This document shows, piece by piece, positions 9,491-21,153 of a DNA stretch of 64,000 nucleotides. The notes under the pieces were generated by a model that saw only the letters and a program-made list of their open reading frames with translations, made no database searches and was not told the origin of the DNA. Origin of the DNA: Agrococcus beijingensis (GTDB lineage Bacteria > Actinomycetota > Actinomycetes > Actinomycetales > Microbacteriaceae); assembly GCF_030758955.1 (NCBI RefSeq), contig NZ_CP132360.1, positions 692,614-756,613 of the forward strand, in the 5' to 3' direction. Positions within the stretch are counted from its first letter, which is position 1. Each line of letters starts with the position of its first letter. A program made the translations under genes and the position numbers.

Positions 9491-11785
9491 GTGAGCGCAG
9501 CACCCCGCACCATTCCCCGTGACACCGTCGAGGTGGCCGCATCGACCCCCGAGCGCGAGCAGCCGTTCGCCGCCCTGGGCCTGAAGCCCGACGAGTACGA
9601 GCAGATCCGCACGATCCTCGGCCGCCGCCCGACGAGCGCCGAGCTCGCCATGTACTCGGTGATGTGGAGCGAGCACTGCTCCTACAAGTCGTCGAAGACG
9701 CACCTGCGCACCTTCGGGCAGAAGGTGACGCCCGAGATGCAGGAGCGCCTGATGGTCGGCATGGGCCAGAACGCGGGCGTCATCGACGTCGGCGAGGGCT
9801 GGGCCGTCACCTTCAAGATCGAGTCGCACAACCACCCCTCGTTCGTCGAGCCGTTCCAGGGCGCCGCGACCGGCGTCGGCGGCATCGTGCGCGACATCAT
9901 CTCGATGGGCGCCCGCCCGGTCGCGGTGATGGATGCGCTCCGGTTCGGTGCGATCGACCACCCCGACACCGCTCGGGTCGTCCACGGGGTCGTCGGCGGC
10001 ATCTCGTTCTACGGCAACTGCCTCGGCCTGCCGAACATCGGCGGCGAGACGGTCTTCGACGCCGTCTACCAGGGCAACCCGCTCGTCAACGCGCTCGCCG
10101 TGGGCGTGCTGCGGCACGAGGACCTGCACCTCGCCAACGCCACCGGCGTCGGCAACAAGGTCGTGCTCTTCGGTGCCCGCACCGGCGGCGACGGCATCGG
10201 CGGCGCATCGATCCTCGCCTCCGAGTCGTTCGACGACGAAGGCCCCGCCAAGCGGCCCGCCGTGCAGGTGGGCGACCCGTTCGCCGAGAAGGTGCTCATC
10301 GAGTGCTGCCTCGAGCTCTACGCGGCCGGCGTGGTCGAGGGCATCCAGGATCTCGGCGCCGCCGGCATCTCGTGCGCCACCAGCGAGCTCGCCGCCAACG
10401 GCGACTCGGGCATGAAGGTCGAGCTCGATCACGTGCTGCTGCGCGACCCCACGCTCACGGCCGAGGAGATCCTCATGTCGGAGTCGCAGGAGCGCATGAT
10501 GGCGATCGTGAGCCCTGCGAAGCTCGACGAGTTCCTGGCGATCACCAGCAAGTGGGATGTCGAGACCAGCGTGCTCGGCGAGGTCACCGGCGACGGACGC
10601 CTCGTCATCACCCACACCGGCGAGACGATCGTCGACGTCGACCCGAAGACGGTCGCGATCGACTCCCCCGTCTACGACCGGCCGATGGCGCGGCCCGACT
10701 GGCAGGACGCCCTGCAGGCAGACAGCGCCTCCGTCCTGGCGCGCGTCTCGGGCGCGGCGCTCGGCGACCAGCTGCGCACCCTGGTCGGCTCGCCCAACCT
10801 GGCCGACGCATCCTGGATCACCGACCAGTACGACGACTACGTGCTCGGCAACACGGCGCTGTCGATGCCCGACGACGCCGGCATGGTGCGCATCGACGAG
10901 GAGTCGGGGCTCGGCTTCGCCGTCGCGGTCGACGCGAACGGCCGCTACTGCCAACTCGACCCGCGCGAGGGCGCCAAGGCGGCGCTCGCCGAGGCCTACC
11001 GCAACGTGGCCGTCTCGGGCGCGATGCCGGTGGGCGTGAGCGACTGCCTGAACTTCGGCAACCCCGAGATCCCCGCGGTCATGTGGCAGTTCGCCGAGGC
11101 CGTCGACGGCCTCGCCGACGCCTGCGTCGAGCTCGGCATCCCGGTCACCGGCGGCAACGTGTCGTTCTACAACCAGACCGGCGAGACGCAGATCCACCCG
11201 ACGCCCGTCGTCGGCGTGCTCGGCATCATCGACGACGTCGACCGTCGCCTGCCCTCCGGCTGGCAGGACGACGGCCAGGCGCTGTTCCTGCTCGGCACCA
11301 CCCGCGACGAGCTCGACGGCTCGGCTTGGGCCGGCGCCATCCACGACCACCTCGGCGGGCTGCCGCCCAAGGTCGACCTGCCCGCCGAGAAGCAGCTCGC
11401 CGGCCTCATGCAGGGCATCGCCTTCGAGGGCCTCGCGACCTCGGCGCACGACCTCTCGGAGGGCGGCCTCGGCGTCGCCGTCGTCGAGAGCGCCCTGCGC
11501 TTCGGCATCGGCGCGCGCATCTGGCTCTCCGGCCTGACCGAGCGCGACGGCATCGACGAGACCGCGGCGCTCTTCTCCGAGTCGGGCGCGCGCGCGATCG
11601 CCGCCGTCGCCCGCGAGGACGAGGTGAAGTTCACCGGCATGTGCGAGGCGCGCGGCGTGCCCGTGCTGCGCATCGGCGTCACCGACGCCACCAGCGGCAC
11701 GATCGAGATCCAGGACGTCGCGACGCTGTCGCTCGACGAGCTGCGCGCCTCGAACCGCGAGACGATCCGCGGCCGCTTCGCGTAG
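9491..11785 (+). CDS. purL: phosphoribosylformylglycinamidine synthase subunit PurL
   Basis: The 764-residue synthetase subunit that makes FGAM from FGAR, ATP and ammonia. It belongs to the AIR synthase-related superfamily with two repeated halves; recognisable stretches are [15 protein letters not shown] (about residue 55), [30 protein letters not shown] and [12 protein letters not shown] near residue 655. The length fits the small-PurL type that needs PurS and PurQ. GTG is chosen as start because GAGGAGAG lies just upstream. A CGATAGGATCG promoter-like box lies about 55 bases before the start. A hairpin terminator follows the stop. Confidence 0.96.
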   Translation: MSAAPRTIPRDTVEVAASTPEREQPFAALGLKPDEYEQIRTILGRRPTSAELAMYSVMWSEHCSYKSSKTHLRTFGQKVTPEMQERLMVGMGQNAGVIDVGEGWAVTFKIESHNHPSFVEPFQGAATGVGGIVRDIISMGARPVAVMDALRFGAIDHPDTARVVHGVVGGISFYGNCLGLPNIGGETVFDAVYQGNPLVNALAVGVLRHEDLHLANATGVGNKVVLFGARTGGDGIGGASILASESFDDEGPAKRPAVQVGDPFAEKVLIECCLELYAAGVVEGIQDLGAAGISCATSELAANGDSGMKVELDHVLLRDPTLTAEEILMSESQERMMAIVSPAKLDEFLAITSKWDVETSVLGEVTGDGRLVITHTGETIVDVDPKTVAIDSPVYDRPMARPDWQDALQADSASVLARVSGAALGDQLRTLVGSPNLADASWITDQYDDYVLGNTALSMPDDAGMVRIDEESGLGFAVAVDANGRYCQLDPREGAKAALAEAYRNVAVSGAMPVGVSDCLNFGNPEIPAVMWQFAEAVDGLADACVELGIPVTGGNVSFYNQTGETQIHPTPVVGVLGIIDDVDRRLPSGWQDDGQALFLLGTTRDELDGSAWAGAIHDHLGGLPPKVDLPAEKQLAGLMQGIAFEGLATSAHDLSEGGLGVAVVESALRFGIGARIWLSGLTERDGIDETAALFSESGARAIAAVAREDEVKFTGMCEARGVPVLRIGVTDATSGTIEIQDVATLSLDELRASNRETIRGRFA

Positions 11786-11793
11786 GCGCCCGA

Positions 11794-11825
11794 CGGTCAG
11801 CCGTTCCGGCGGGCGCGGCTGACCG
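11794..11825 (+). terminator. hairpin terminator after purL
   Basis: CGGTCAGCCG pairs perfectly with CGGCTGACCG around a 12-base loop, starting nine bases after the purL stop. Confidence 0.75.
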
Positions 11826-11847
11826 CCACGGCGGCGCTCCGCGAGCC

Positions 11848-11853
11848 TATGCT
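11848..11853 (+). promoter_or_regulatory. -10 box of the DUF1761 gene, leaderless geometry
   Basis: TATGCT is followed by TCAGCC and the ATG start. Confidence 0.6.
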
Positions 11854-11859
11854 TCAGCC

Positions 11860-12297
11860 ATGGACCTCACCGTGCCCGCAGTCAACATCTTCGCCGTGCT
11901 GCTCGCGACCGTCGCCGCGATGGTCGTCGGCTTCGTCTACTACCACCCGAAGGTGCTCGGCACGTCGTGGATGAAGGCCATCGGCCACACTCCCGACTCG
12001 GTCGGCAAGGGGCCGAAGCCGTGGGTGTATCCGCTGATCATCCTGTGCGCGTTCGTCACCGCCTGGGTGCTCGCCGGCGCCACCTGGATCGCGTTCGAGT
12101 TCTACGGCGGCAGCTTCCTGCTGAACGCGCTCGTCACCGGCTGGATCCTCTTCGTCGGCTTCACCATCTCGCGCGTGGTCGTGCACGACGCGTTCGACCC
12201 GCGCGGGTTCCGCGTCACCGGCCACACGGCCCTCAACGAGTTCCTGATCATCACGGTGATGGCGCTCATCATCGGCGTCTGGCCGCCGGCCGCATGA
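11860..12297 (+). CDS. DUF1761 family membrane protein
   Basis: A 145-residue protein with four predicted helices, resembling DUF1761. Typical features are the N-terminal NIFAVLLATVAAMVVGFVYYHP with Lys-Val-Leu-Gly and a W-M-K motif after the first helix, and the C-terminal HTALNEFLIITVMALIIG. Function is unknown. Its frame is continuous with a long shadow of purL, so the ATG was set by the promoter and by the N-terminal homology. Its stop overlaps the ATG of the SRPBCC gene (ATGA), so the pair forms an operon. Confidence 0.8.
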   Translation: MDLTVPAVNIFAVLLATVAAMVVGFVYYHPKVLGTSWMKAIGHTPDSVGKGPKPWVYPLIILCAFVTAWVLAGATWIAFEFYGGSFLLNALVTGWILFVGFTISRVVVHDAFDPRGFRVTGHTALNEFLIITVMALIIGVWPPAA

Positions 12298-12770
12298 GCG
12301 ACATCTCGCTGACCCTGGAGCGGTCGATCGATGCTTCGCCGGATGCAGTGTGGCACGTGCTCACGGATCTCGAGGGCTCGCAGACGGTGCTGTCGGGCGC
12401 GACCCGCATCGAGCGGCTCGCAGGAGTCGGCTACGCGATCGGCACCCGCTGGCGCGAGACGCGCACGATGATGGGCCGCGAGGCGACCGAGGAGATGGAG
12501 GTCGTCGGCATCGATCCGGGCCGATCGACCACCATCGCCGCGGAGGCGAACGGCATGCGCTACCGCACCGAGTTCACGCTCGAGCCGCAGCCCGCCGCCG
12601 AGGGCCGCGCGGGCACGCTGCTGCGCATGCGCTTCAGCGGCACCTACCAGACCCTCTCCTGGGTGCAGCGGGTGGTGGCGAAGCTCACCTCGGGCATCGG
12701 CATGCGCGTGACCCGCAGGATCATGCAGCAGGACCTCGACGACATCGCCGCGGCTGCCGCGGCGCTCTGA
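12294..12770 (+). CDS. SRPBCC family protein
   Basis: A 158-residue START/Bet v1-like (SRPBCC) protein. The N-terminus (LTLERSIDASPDAVWHVLTDLEG) and the pattern of beta strands ending in a long helix rich in Ala fit the polyketide cyclase/dehydrase-like branch, which binds hydrophobic ligands. The ligand is unknown. It is translationally coupled to the DUF1761 protein by a four-base overlap. Three further SRPBCC domains occur near 28-30 kb. Confidence 0.8.
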   Translation: MSDISLTLERSIDASPDAVWHVLTDLEGSQTVLSGATRIERLAGVGYAIGTRWRETRTMMGREATEEMEVVGIDPGRSTTIAAEANGMRYRTEFTLEPQPAAEGRAGTLLRMRFSGTYQTLSWVQRVVAKLTSGIGMRVTRRIMQQDLDDIAAAAAAL

Positions 12771-12860
12771 GCGCCGTCGCGGAACGCGCGTAGCCTGCGC
12801 GACTGGAGCGCGGCATCCGCGGCGCCCTGCCGAGCACGTCGCGAAACGCGGAGATCCCAC

Positions 12861-12887
12861 GAGACGCGGACGATGCATCCGCGTCTC
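12861..12887. terminator. hairpin between convergent SRPBCC and chorismate mutase genes
   Basis: GAGACGCGGA and TCCGCGTCTC pair perfectly around a 7-base loop. It can stop transcription from either side. Confidence 0.65.
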
Positions 12888-12915
12888 ATGGCCGAACGCG
12901 AATCGATCCGCTTTC

Positions 12916-12960
12916 GGTGACCGACCGACCGCTCTGCGAGCCGATCCTCGGTCGGTGACC
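12916..12960. repeat. second inverted repeat before chorismate mutase 3' end
   Basis: GGTGACCGACCGA pairs with TCGGTCGGTGACC at 12 of 13 positions around a 19-base loop. It stands next to the first hairpin in the same convergent gap. Confidence 0.55.
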
Positions 12961-12991
12961 GGCGGGCCGCGCCCGCTGCAGACGCCTGAGC

Positions 12992-13282
12992 TCAGGCCTC
13001 GCCGGCGATCCGCTCGTGGTGGTGGATCACCTCGGCGATCACGAAGGTGATGAACTTCTCGGCGAACTCGGGATCGAGGTCGGCATCCTCGGCCAGCCGC
13101 CGCAGCCGCGCGATCTGCGTCGCCTCGCGCGACGGGTCCGACGGCGGCATCGCGTGGGCGGCCTTCAGCTCGCCGACCGCCTTCGTCAGCTTGAAGCGCT
13201 CCGCGAGCGTGTGGATGAGGATCGCGTCGACGTTGTCGATGGAGTGCCGGTAGCGGGCCAGCTGTTCGTCGGGCGTGCTCAT
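12992..13282 (-). CDS. chorismate mutase, AroQ type
   Basis: This 96-residue all-helical protein matches the stand-alone AroQ chorismate mutases, which turn chorismate into prephenate for phenylalanine and tyrosine. Features are R-H-S-I-D-N-V-D near residue 11, LIHTLAERFKLTKAVGELKA (about 21-40, with the active-site Arg/Lys), and the C-terminal helix EFAEKFITFVIAEVIHHHERI. The ATG follows TAGGCT by six bases; GGAGCC in that gap could also bind the ribosome. Confidence 0.88.
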   Translation of the reverse strand: MSTPDEQLARYRHSIDNVDAILIHTLAERFKLTKAVGELKAAHAMPPSDPSREATQIARLRRLAEDADLDPEFAEKFITFVIAEVIHHHERIAGEA

Positions 13283-13288
13283 GGCTCC

Positions 13289-13294
13289 AGCCTA
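13289..13294 (-). promoter_or_regulatory. -10 box of chorismate mutase, leaderless geometry
   Basis: TAGGCT on the minus strand ends six bases before the ATG. It overlaps the last codons of the GNAT gene in the same orientation, so the gene has its own promoter. Confidence 0.55.
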
Positions 13295-13909
13295 TTTCGC
13301 CCGCTGCGCCAGGCGCGCCTCGAGCCCGCGCCGCACCGCCGGCCACTCCGACGCCACGATCGAGTAGACCACCGTGTCGCGCAGCGTGCCCTTGTAGACC
13401 TGATGGCTGCGCAGCACGCCATCCTGCTTCGCGCCCAGCCGCTCGATCGCGTCGCGCGACTGCCGGTTGTGCCAGTGCGTGCGGAACTCCACCGCCACGC
13501 AGCCCAGCACCTCGAACGCCCGCTCGAGCATGAGCAGCTTGATCGCCGCATTGACGCCGGTGCCCTGCTGCGACACCGCCATCCAGGTCGAGCCGATCTC
13601 GAGCCGCGGCGTCTCCGCCTCGATGTTCATGTAGGTGGTCTGGCCCACAGCGCGGCCCGCCACCACGATCGTCCAGGGCGCCATCGTGCCGGCATCGAGC
13701 AGCGCGAGCCGCCGGTCGATCTCGGCGCCGACGGCGCTCGGCTCGGGCACCGAGGTGTACCAGGCGCGCTCCCACAGCTCGCCCTCGGCGGCCGCGAGCG
13801 CGAGGTCGGCCGCGTGCTCGTGCGACAGCGGCTCGAGGGTGGCGAGCGGATGCGTCAGCACGGGTCGGTCGAGGATGCTCGGCTTGGAGGTCGGTTCGGT
13901 GCTCGTCAC
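13292..13909 (-). CDS. GNAT family N-acetyltransferase
   Basis: A 205-residue protein of the RimJ/RimL-like GNAT group that transfers acetyl from acetyl-CoA to an amine, perhaps a protein N-terminus. It shows an N-terminal LTHPLATLEPLSHEH strand, the IGSTWMAVSQQGTGVNAAIKLLMLERAF segment that would bind CoA (about residues 105-135), and the FRTHWHNRQSRDAIERLGA motif common in this group. GTG is taken as start, six bases after CAGAAT. It is divergent from the mycothiol-type isomerase gene. Confidence 0.83.
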   Translation of the reverse strand: MTSTEPTSKPSILDRPVLTHPLATLEPLSHEHAADLALAAAEGELWERAWYTSVPEPSAVGAEIDRRLALLDAGTMAPWTIVVAGRAVGQTTYMNIEAETPRLEIGSTWMAVSQQGTGVNAAIKLLMLERAFEVLGCVAVEFRTHWHNRQSRDAIERLGAKQDGVLRSHQVYKGTLRDTVVYSIVASEWPAVRRGLEARLAQRAK

Positions 13910-13959
13910 CCGCCCATTCTGCCGTTGCCCGCTCCGGCGGCGCGTGCGACGATGCGACC

Positions 13960-14586
13960 GTGTCCGTGCACTTCGGCAGAGCCGCCTTCGAGCTCGTCGA
14001 CCTGGTCGACCGGGTGCCGCGCGAGCGGCTCGACCGGCCGGGCCTCGGCGAGTGGAGCCTGCGCGAGCTGATCGGCCACACCTCGCGCGCGATCAGCACG
14101 GTCGTCGACTACCTCGCGCAGCCGGAGCCGGCCGAGGTGACCGTGCACTCGGCCTGCGAGTACCTCGAGGTCGTGCTGCGGCAGCAGGGCGACGACGAGG
14201 CGATCGAGCTGCGTGGCCGAGCGGCGGCGCAGCAGCTCGGCGACGATCCGGCGACCGCCATCGCCGAGCTGGCGTCTGCCGCGGTCGCGGCGGTCGACGC
14301 GGTGGGCCTCGACCGCCTGATCGCCGTCGGCCTGCCCGCCGCCGGCGTCGCCATGCGGCTCGAGGAGTACCTGCGCACGCGGGTGTTCGAGCTCACCGTG
14401 CACGGCGTCGACATCGCCGATGCCGCGGGGCTCGACTGGACGCCGCCGAGTGGGCACCTGGTCGACGCCCTGCACCTGGCCGCGGTCAACGCATCCGCCC
14501 GTGAACGGGGCCTGGAGGCGCTGCGCTACCTCACCGGCAGGCGTCCGGATGCGGGGCTCGAGGGCGTCATGCGCGCCGGTCGTTGA
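13960..14586 (+). CDS. maleylpyruvate isomerase family mycothiol-dependent enzyme
   Basis: A 208-residue member of the MDMPI/DinB-like fold family common in actinobacteria. The N-terminal four-helix region holds LGEWSLRELIGHTSRAISTV with the expected metal-binding His (about residue 46), and a second His lies in VFELTVHGVDIADAAGL near residue 145, the usual positions of the zinc ligands. Mycothiol use is known for characterised members and is inferred here. GTG is the start, preceded at six bases by a weaker GACGAT box. Confidence 0.75.
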   Translation: MSVHFGRAAFELVDLVDRVPRERLDRPGLGEWSLRELIGHTSRAISTVVDYLAQPEPAEVTVHSACEYLEVVLRQQGDDEAIELRGRAAAQQLGDDPATAIAELASAAVAAVDAVGLDRLIAVGLPAAGVAMRLEEYLRTRVFELTVHGVDIADAAGLDWTPPSGHLVDALHLAAVNASARERGLEALRYLTGRRPDAGLEGVMRAGR

Positions 14587-14616
14587 CGACCCTATGGAGC
14601 GAAAACAGCGATTTGG

Positions 14617-16005
<1,389 letters not shown>

Positions 16006-16061
16006 CCGGCCGACTCCCAGGGACCGACCGTACCCTGACCCGAGCACCGGAGGGGGCCCGC

Positions 16062-17387
16062 TTGAGCGACATGATGCAGGCACAGTCGGCCGCGTTCGAC
16101 GCCCACGTGCGTCGCCGTGCGCAGCGCGCGCACGTCGCCGACCGCATGCTCACCAAGCGCTGGATGGTTCGCAGCTTCCTGCTGCTGCACGGCGCCGCGC
16201 TGGTGGTGCTGCTGCCCGAGATCATCGCGGGCGGCACGATCGGCGACCTGCCGCTCTACCGCGAATGGGCGATGGATGCGTTCGAGGGCGGCACGATCAT
16301 CGGCCTCGAGGCCGACTGGGTCTACCCGCTGCTCGCGTGGCTGCCGATCGGCGCCGCGAACCTGCTCGGCGCTCCGCTCTACCAGCTGCTGTGGTTCGCC
16401 ATGACCGCCGGTCTCAACTGGTGGGCCCTCTTGGTCGTCAGTGACGGCGGCCGCAGCCGCAACGGCATGCTCGCCGGATACACCGCCATGTTCGGGTTCC
16501 TGCTGCTCAGCCCGGTGGCGCTGCTGCGCCTGGAGGGCATCACCGGACCGCTCGTCGTCATCGCGCTCGTGTGGCTCGCCAAGCGCCCGCTCGTCTCGGG
16601 CGCCCTGCTGGCGATCGCCACCTGGATCAAGGTGTGGCCGGCGCTCGTCATCGGGGCGATCGTGGCGGTGCGCCGCGAGCGCTGGCTGGTGGTCGCCGCC
16701 GGCTTCGCCGTCACCGCCGCCACCGCCGCGATCAGCGTCGCATCGGGCGGGCTGTCGCACCTGTTCAGCTTCCTGAGCACCCAGGGCGACCGGGCGCTGC
16801 AGCTCGAGGCGCCCATCGCGACGCCGTGGGTGTGGCTGGCCTCGGTCGACGCCTTCGGCTCCCGCGTCTACCAGAACTACGCCCTCGCGACCCGCGAGGT
16901 GGTCGGCCCGCTCGACGACTTCGCCATCGTGCTGTCGACGCCGCTGCTCGTCGCGGCGGTCGCCGCGATCGCCGGGCTCATCCTGTGGGCGCGGCGCCGA
17001 GGCGCCTCCGACCACGACCTGCTGCTCGTCGGCGCGTTCGCGCTCGTGGCCGCATCGATCGTCTTCAACAAGGTCGGCTCGCCGCAGTACCTGCTGTGGC
17101 TGCTGCCGGTGGTCGTGGTGGCGATGCGCACGCCGACGCCGTGGTGGCGCAGGATGACGGGCGCCCTGCTCGTGACGTCGCTGCTGACGACGCTGATCTT
17201 CCCGATCTTCTACATGCCGCTCGTGCGCCTCGAGTTCCTCCCGGTGCTGCTGCTGACGGTGCGCAACGCGATGCTCGTGCTGCTGCTGGGTGCTGCCGTC
17301 GTGCAGCTCGTGCGCCTGGGGCGCCGCGGGATGCCCGTCGTCGTCGAGGCCGTGCCGACCACGACGCGCCCGATGTCGATCGTCTGA
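16062..17387 (+). CDS. GT87-like (DUF2029) membrane glycosyltransferase
   Basis: A protein of 441 residues with about 10-11 hydrophobic helices, resembling the GT87/DUF2029 mannosyltransferases that use polyprenyl-phosphate sugars to glycosylate envelope lipids. Supporting points are the acidic pair in the first external loop (PLYREWAMDAF...LEADWVYP), LLAIATWIKVWPALVIGA (about 180-197), typical of this group, and FNKVGSPQYLLWLLPVV near the end. TTG is chosen because AGGGGG lies five bases before it; an ATG three codons later is possible. The acceptor is unknown. Confidence 0.75.
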   Translation: MSDMMQAQSAAFDAHVRRRAQRAHVADRMLTKRWMVRSFLLLHGAALVVLLPEIIAGGTIGDLPLYREWAMDAFEGGTIIGLEADWVYPLLAWLPIGAANLLGAPLYQLLWFAMTAGLNWWALLVVSDGGRSRNGMLAGYTAMFGFLLLSPVALLRLEGITGPLVVIALVWLAKRPLVSGALLAIATWIKVWPALVIGAIVAVRRERWLVVAAGFAVTAATAAISVASGGLSHLFSFLSTQGDRALQLEAPIATPWVWLASVDAFGSRVYQNYALATREVVGPLDDFAIVLSTPLLVAAVAAIAGLILWARRRGASDHDLLLVGAFALVAASIVFNKVGSPQYLLWLLPVVVVAMRTPTPWWRRMTGALLVTSLLTTLIFPIFYMPLVRLEFLPVLLLTVRNAMLVLLLGAAVVQLVRLGRRGMPVVVEAVPTTTRPMSIV

Positions 17388-17440
17388 TCGCACCGATCGG
17401 GCCGTTGCCGCGTCGCACGGAGCAGCGCGAGGATCGGCCC

Positions 17441-18169
17441 ATGATCGAATTCGACGAGACGACCCCGGCGCCCGCGGTCGTCGACCGCGACACCTGGCAG
17501 GCGGAGCGGCTGCGCCTGCTCGACCGCGAGAAGGCGCACACCCGCGAAGGCGACGCCATCGCCGCAGCCCGACGGCGGCTGCCCATGACCGAGGTGCCCG
17601 ACGTCGAGCTGCTCGGCGAGCAGGGGGCGACCTCGCTGCTCGACGCCTTCGACGGCCGGTCGCAGCTGATCGTCTACAAGCACATGTGGCACCTCGGCCA
17701 GCCGATCGAGGGGCAGTGCGAGGGCTGCACCGCGACCATCTGGGACTTCCACGATCCGTCGTACCTGCACGCGCGCGGCGTCTCGTTCGCCGTGCTCAGC
17801 CGTGGACCGTGGCGCGAGCTCGCGCCGTTCCGCGCCTTCATGGGCTACACGCATCCGTGGTTCTCGGTGCAGCACGTCGACGACCCGCTGCTCGGGCCCG
17901 ACATCGAGGGCGCGTTCGTGTCGCTGCTGCGGCGCGGCGACCGCGTGTTCGCGACGAACTGGATCACCGGCCGCGGCACCGAGCTGGCGATGACGTCGCT
18001 GAGCCTGCTCGACATGACGGCCTACGGCCGCCAGGAGGCATGGGAGGACTCCCCCGCCGGCTGGCCGCAGGAGCCCACCTTCACCGGCTGGGCGCGCGAC
18101 GGCCGACCCGTGCCCCAGTGGAGCCGTCCGGGCGCGACGCCCGTGGACGCATCCGCCCACCACCACTGA
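17441..18169 (+). CDS. DUF899 family thioredoxin-like protein
   Basis: A 242-residue DUF899 protein. Characteristic stretches are VDRDTWQAERLRLLDREKAHTREGDAI, the LIVYKHMWHLG strand, CEGCTATIWDFHDPSYLHARGVSFAVLSRGPW (about residues 92-125) with a CxxC pair in the usual position, and FMGYTHPWFSV. The fold is thioredoxin-like; the reaction is not known. The start follows an AGGAT sequence; the same bases can be read as a GAGGAT box six bases before the ATG. It converges on purA. Confidence 0.82.
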   Translation: MIEFDETTPAPAVVDRDTWQAERLRLLDREKAHTREGDAIAAARRRLPMTEVPDVELLGEQGATSLLDAFDGRSQLIVYKHMWHLGQPIEGQCEGCTATIWDFHDPSYLHARGVSFAVLSRGPWRELAPFRAFMGYTHPWFSVQHVDDPLLGPDIEGAFVSLLRRGDRVFATNWITGRGTELAMTSLSLLDMTAYGRQEAWEDSPAGWPQEPTFTGWARDGRPVPQWSRPGATPVDASAHHH

Positions 18170-18184
18170 CCCCGCGGCGACCAG

Positions 18185-18200
18185 CCGGCCGGCCGGCCGG
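18185..18200. terminator. GGCC-repeat palindrome between convergent genes
   Basis: Four tandem CCGG units form a perfect self-complementary run between the DUF899 gene and the purA stop. With the flanking CCCC and GGGG it can form a strong hairpin for both genes. Confidence 0.5.
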
Positions 18201-18203
18201 GGC

Positions 18204-19490
<1,287 letters not shown>

Positions 19491-19578
19491 GGAGCATCCC
19501 TCCGACGGGTTCGCGTACACCCCAGCCTATCGAGCGACGGCTGGGGGCCGAGCACGGGCGGACGGGCGGACCCCCGCT

Positions 19579-19603
19579 CGCTGAGAAGGCGGAGCCCTCA
19601 GCG
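19579..19603 (-). terminator. hairpin at the end of the uronate catabolic operon
   Basis: CGCTGAG pairs with CTCAGCG around an 11-base loop that spans the stop of the KDG kinase gene. Confidence 0.5.
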
Positions 19604-20539
19604 CTGCACCGGATCGCCGCCGCGCATCATCCGCGCGATGGCGGCGCGGTCCGGCGCGGCCTCCCAGTCGCCGGGCGCGGTGCAGGCGAGCGCGCCGCAG
19701 GCGGCCGCAGTGCGCAGGCGACCGGCGAGCCCGGTGCCGGCGAGCAGCTCGGCGAGGTAGCCGGCCACGAACGCGTCACCCGCGCCCACCGAGTCGATCG
19801 CCGTGACCGGGAACGCCGCCTGCTCGACGCGCTCGCCGTCGGCCAGCCCGATCGCGCCGTCGGCACCGCGCTTGATCACGACCTCGGTCGGCCCGAGCGC
19901 ACGGATCGCGGCGGCCTGCGTGTCGGGCTCGTGCTCGCCGGTGAGCAGCGCCGCCTCGTCGTCACCGGCGAACACCACGTCGGCCCGGCTCGCGATCGCG
20001 CGGTATGCCGTTCGGGCCTCCTGGGCACCCCAGAGCCGTGAGCGATGGTTGACGTCGAAGGAGACGAGCACGCCCGCCTCGTGAGCGGCATCGACGGCGG
20101 CGTCGATCGCGGCGCGCGAGGAGGCGCTGATGGCGGCACTGATGCCCGTCAGGTGCAGCAGGCTCGCCCCGCGGATGCTGGCGAGGTCGAGGTGCTCGGG
20201 CGCCAGCCGCGACCCCGCGCTGCCGGCCCGGTAGTAGCTGACCGCGCTCGCGCCGGGCGCCGGGCGCTCCTTCAGCATGAGCGCTGTCGGCGCCTGATCG
20301 TCGCGCGTGACGCTGGGCATGACGCCCTCTGCCCGCAGCCCACGCTCGATCAGGCGGCCGAGCGCGTCGTCGCCGAGCCTCCCCATCCAGGTGACGGGCA
20401 CGCCCAGGCGCGCGAGCCCGATGGCCACGTTGCTCTCGGCGCCGCCGAAGTGCAGATCCATGCTCGGCGCGAGCTCGAGCCGGCCGAGCCGGCCGGCGAC
20501 GAGCAGCCCGAGCGACTCGCCGATCGTGACGACGCTCAC
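19598..20539 (-). CDS. kdgK: 2-dehydro-3-deoxygluconate kinase (PfkB family)
   Basis: A 313-residue PfkB-type sugar kinase. The N-terminal MDLHFGGAESNVAIGLARLG matches the PfkB substrate region, and the C-terminal signature AIDSVGAGDAFVAGY near residue 250 carries the catalytic Asp. It is assigned as KDG kinase (KDG + ATP to KDPG) because it directly follows a KDPG aldolase gene in a uronate operon; sequence alone would allow another ketose or ribose kinase. The GTG start overlaps the aldolase stop by four bases. It is the last gene of the leftward operon. Confidence 0.82.
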   Translation of the reverse strand: MSVVTIGESLGLLVAGRLGRLELAPSMDLHFGGAESNVAIGLARLGVPVTWMGRLGDDALGRLIERGLRAEGVMPSVTRDDQAPTALMLKERPAPGASAVSYYRAGSAGSRLAPEHLDLASIRGASLLHLTGISAAISASSRAAIDAAVDAAHEAGVLVSFDVNHRSRLWGAQEARTAYRAIASRADVVFAGDDEAALLTGEHEPDTQAAAIRALGPTEVVIKRGADGAIGLADGERVEQAAFPVTAIDSVGAGDAFVAGYLAELLAGTGLAGRLRTAAACGALACTAPGDWEAAPDRAAIARMMRGGDPVQR

Positions 20540-21153
20540 TCCGCGGCCTCGGCGATCGCGACGGCCTCTCGGGCGGCCTCGGCGATCGCCTCCGCTCCCG
20601 CTGCCACGCGCTCGGCAGAGGCGATCCACGAGCCGCTGGCGGCGAAGACGGCCGGATGCGCCAGGTAGTCGGCGAGGTTGGCGGGCTTCACGCCCCCGGA
20701 GGGCATGAAGCGCACGGTCGGGAAGACGGGAGCGAAGGCGCCGAGCGCATCGAGCCCGCCCGCGACCGAGGCGGGGAAGAGCTTGAGCCGGTCGAGCCCG
20801 AGCCGCAGACCGCGCTGCACGTCGCTCGCGGTCTGCACACCGGGCAGCACGGGCACGCCCGCCGCGAGGGCGGCCTCGACGACCTCCTCGTCGAGGCCGG
20901 GCGCGACGATGAAGCGCGCGCCGGCGTCGATCGAGCGCTGCAGCTGCTCGGGCGTCAGCACGGTGCCGGCGCCCACCGCGACGTCGCCCCGCGCGGCGAT
21001 CCGCGCGATCGCGTCGAGGCCGTAGTCGTTGCGCAGCGCCACCTCGAGCACGGGCAGGCCGCCCGCGACGAGGCCGTCGGCGATCGTGTGCGCGGCCGCT
21101 TCGTCATCCACGGTCGCGAGCGGGACGACGCCGGAGAGCTCGAGCTGTGTCAC
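20536..21153 (-). CDS. eda: KDPG/KHG aldolase
   Basis: This 205-residue class I aldolase splits 2-dehydro-3-deoxy-6-phosphogluconate into pyruvate and glyceraldehyde 3-phosphate. Active-site features are Glu37 in LEVALRN, GAGTVL near residue 61, the Schiff-base Lys124 in RLKLFPAS, and MPSGGV near 155. The length matches the trimeric KDPG aldolase family. The GTG overlaps the stop of the SDR gene and its own stop overlaps the kinase start, so all three are translationally coupled. Confidence 0.9.
   Translation of the reverse strand: MTQLELSGVVPLATVDDEAAAHTIADGLVAGGLPVLEVALRNDYGLDAIARIAARGDVAVGAGTVLTPEQLQRSIDAGARFIVAPGLDEEVVEAALAAGVPVLPGVQTASDVQRGLRLGLDRLKLFPASVAGGLDALGAFAPVFPTVRFMPSGGVKPANLADYLAHPAVFAASGSWIASAERVAAGAEAIAEAAREAVAIAEAAE

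Noticed and set aside
9320..11449. Long minus-strand open frame (709 codons) opposite purL
   Set aside because: It is a high-GC antisense shadow; its translation is Arg/His/Asp/Val-rich, with no recognisable domain, and purL is clearly coding on the other strand. The same applies to long antisense frames over purD, gdhA, lhr, the TRAP genes and DUF6421.
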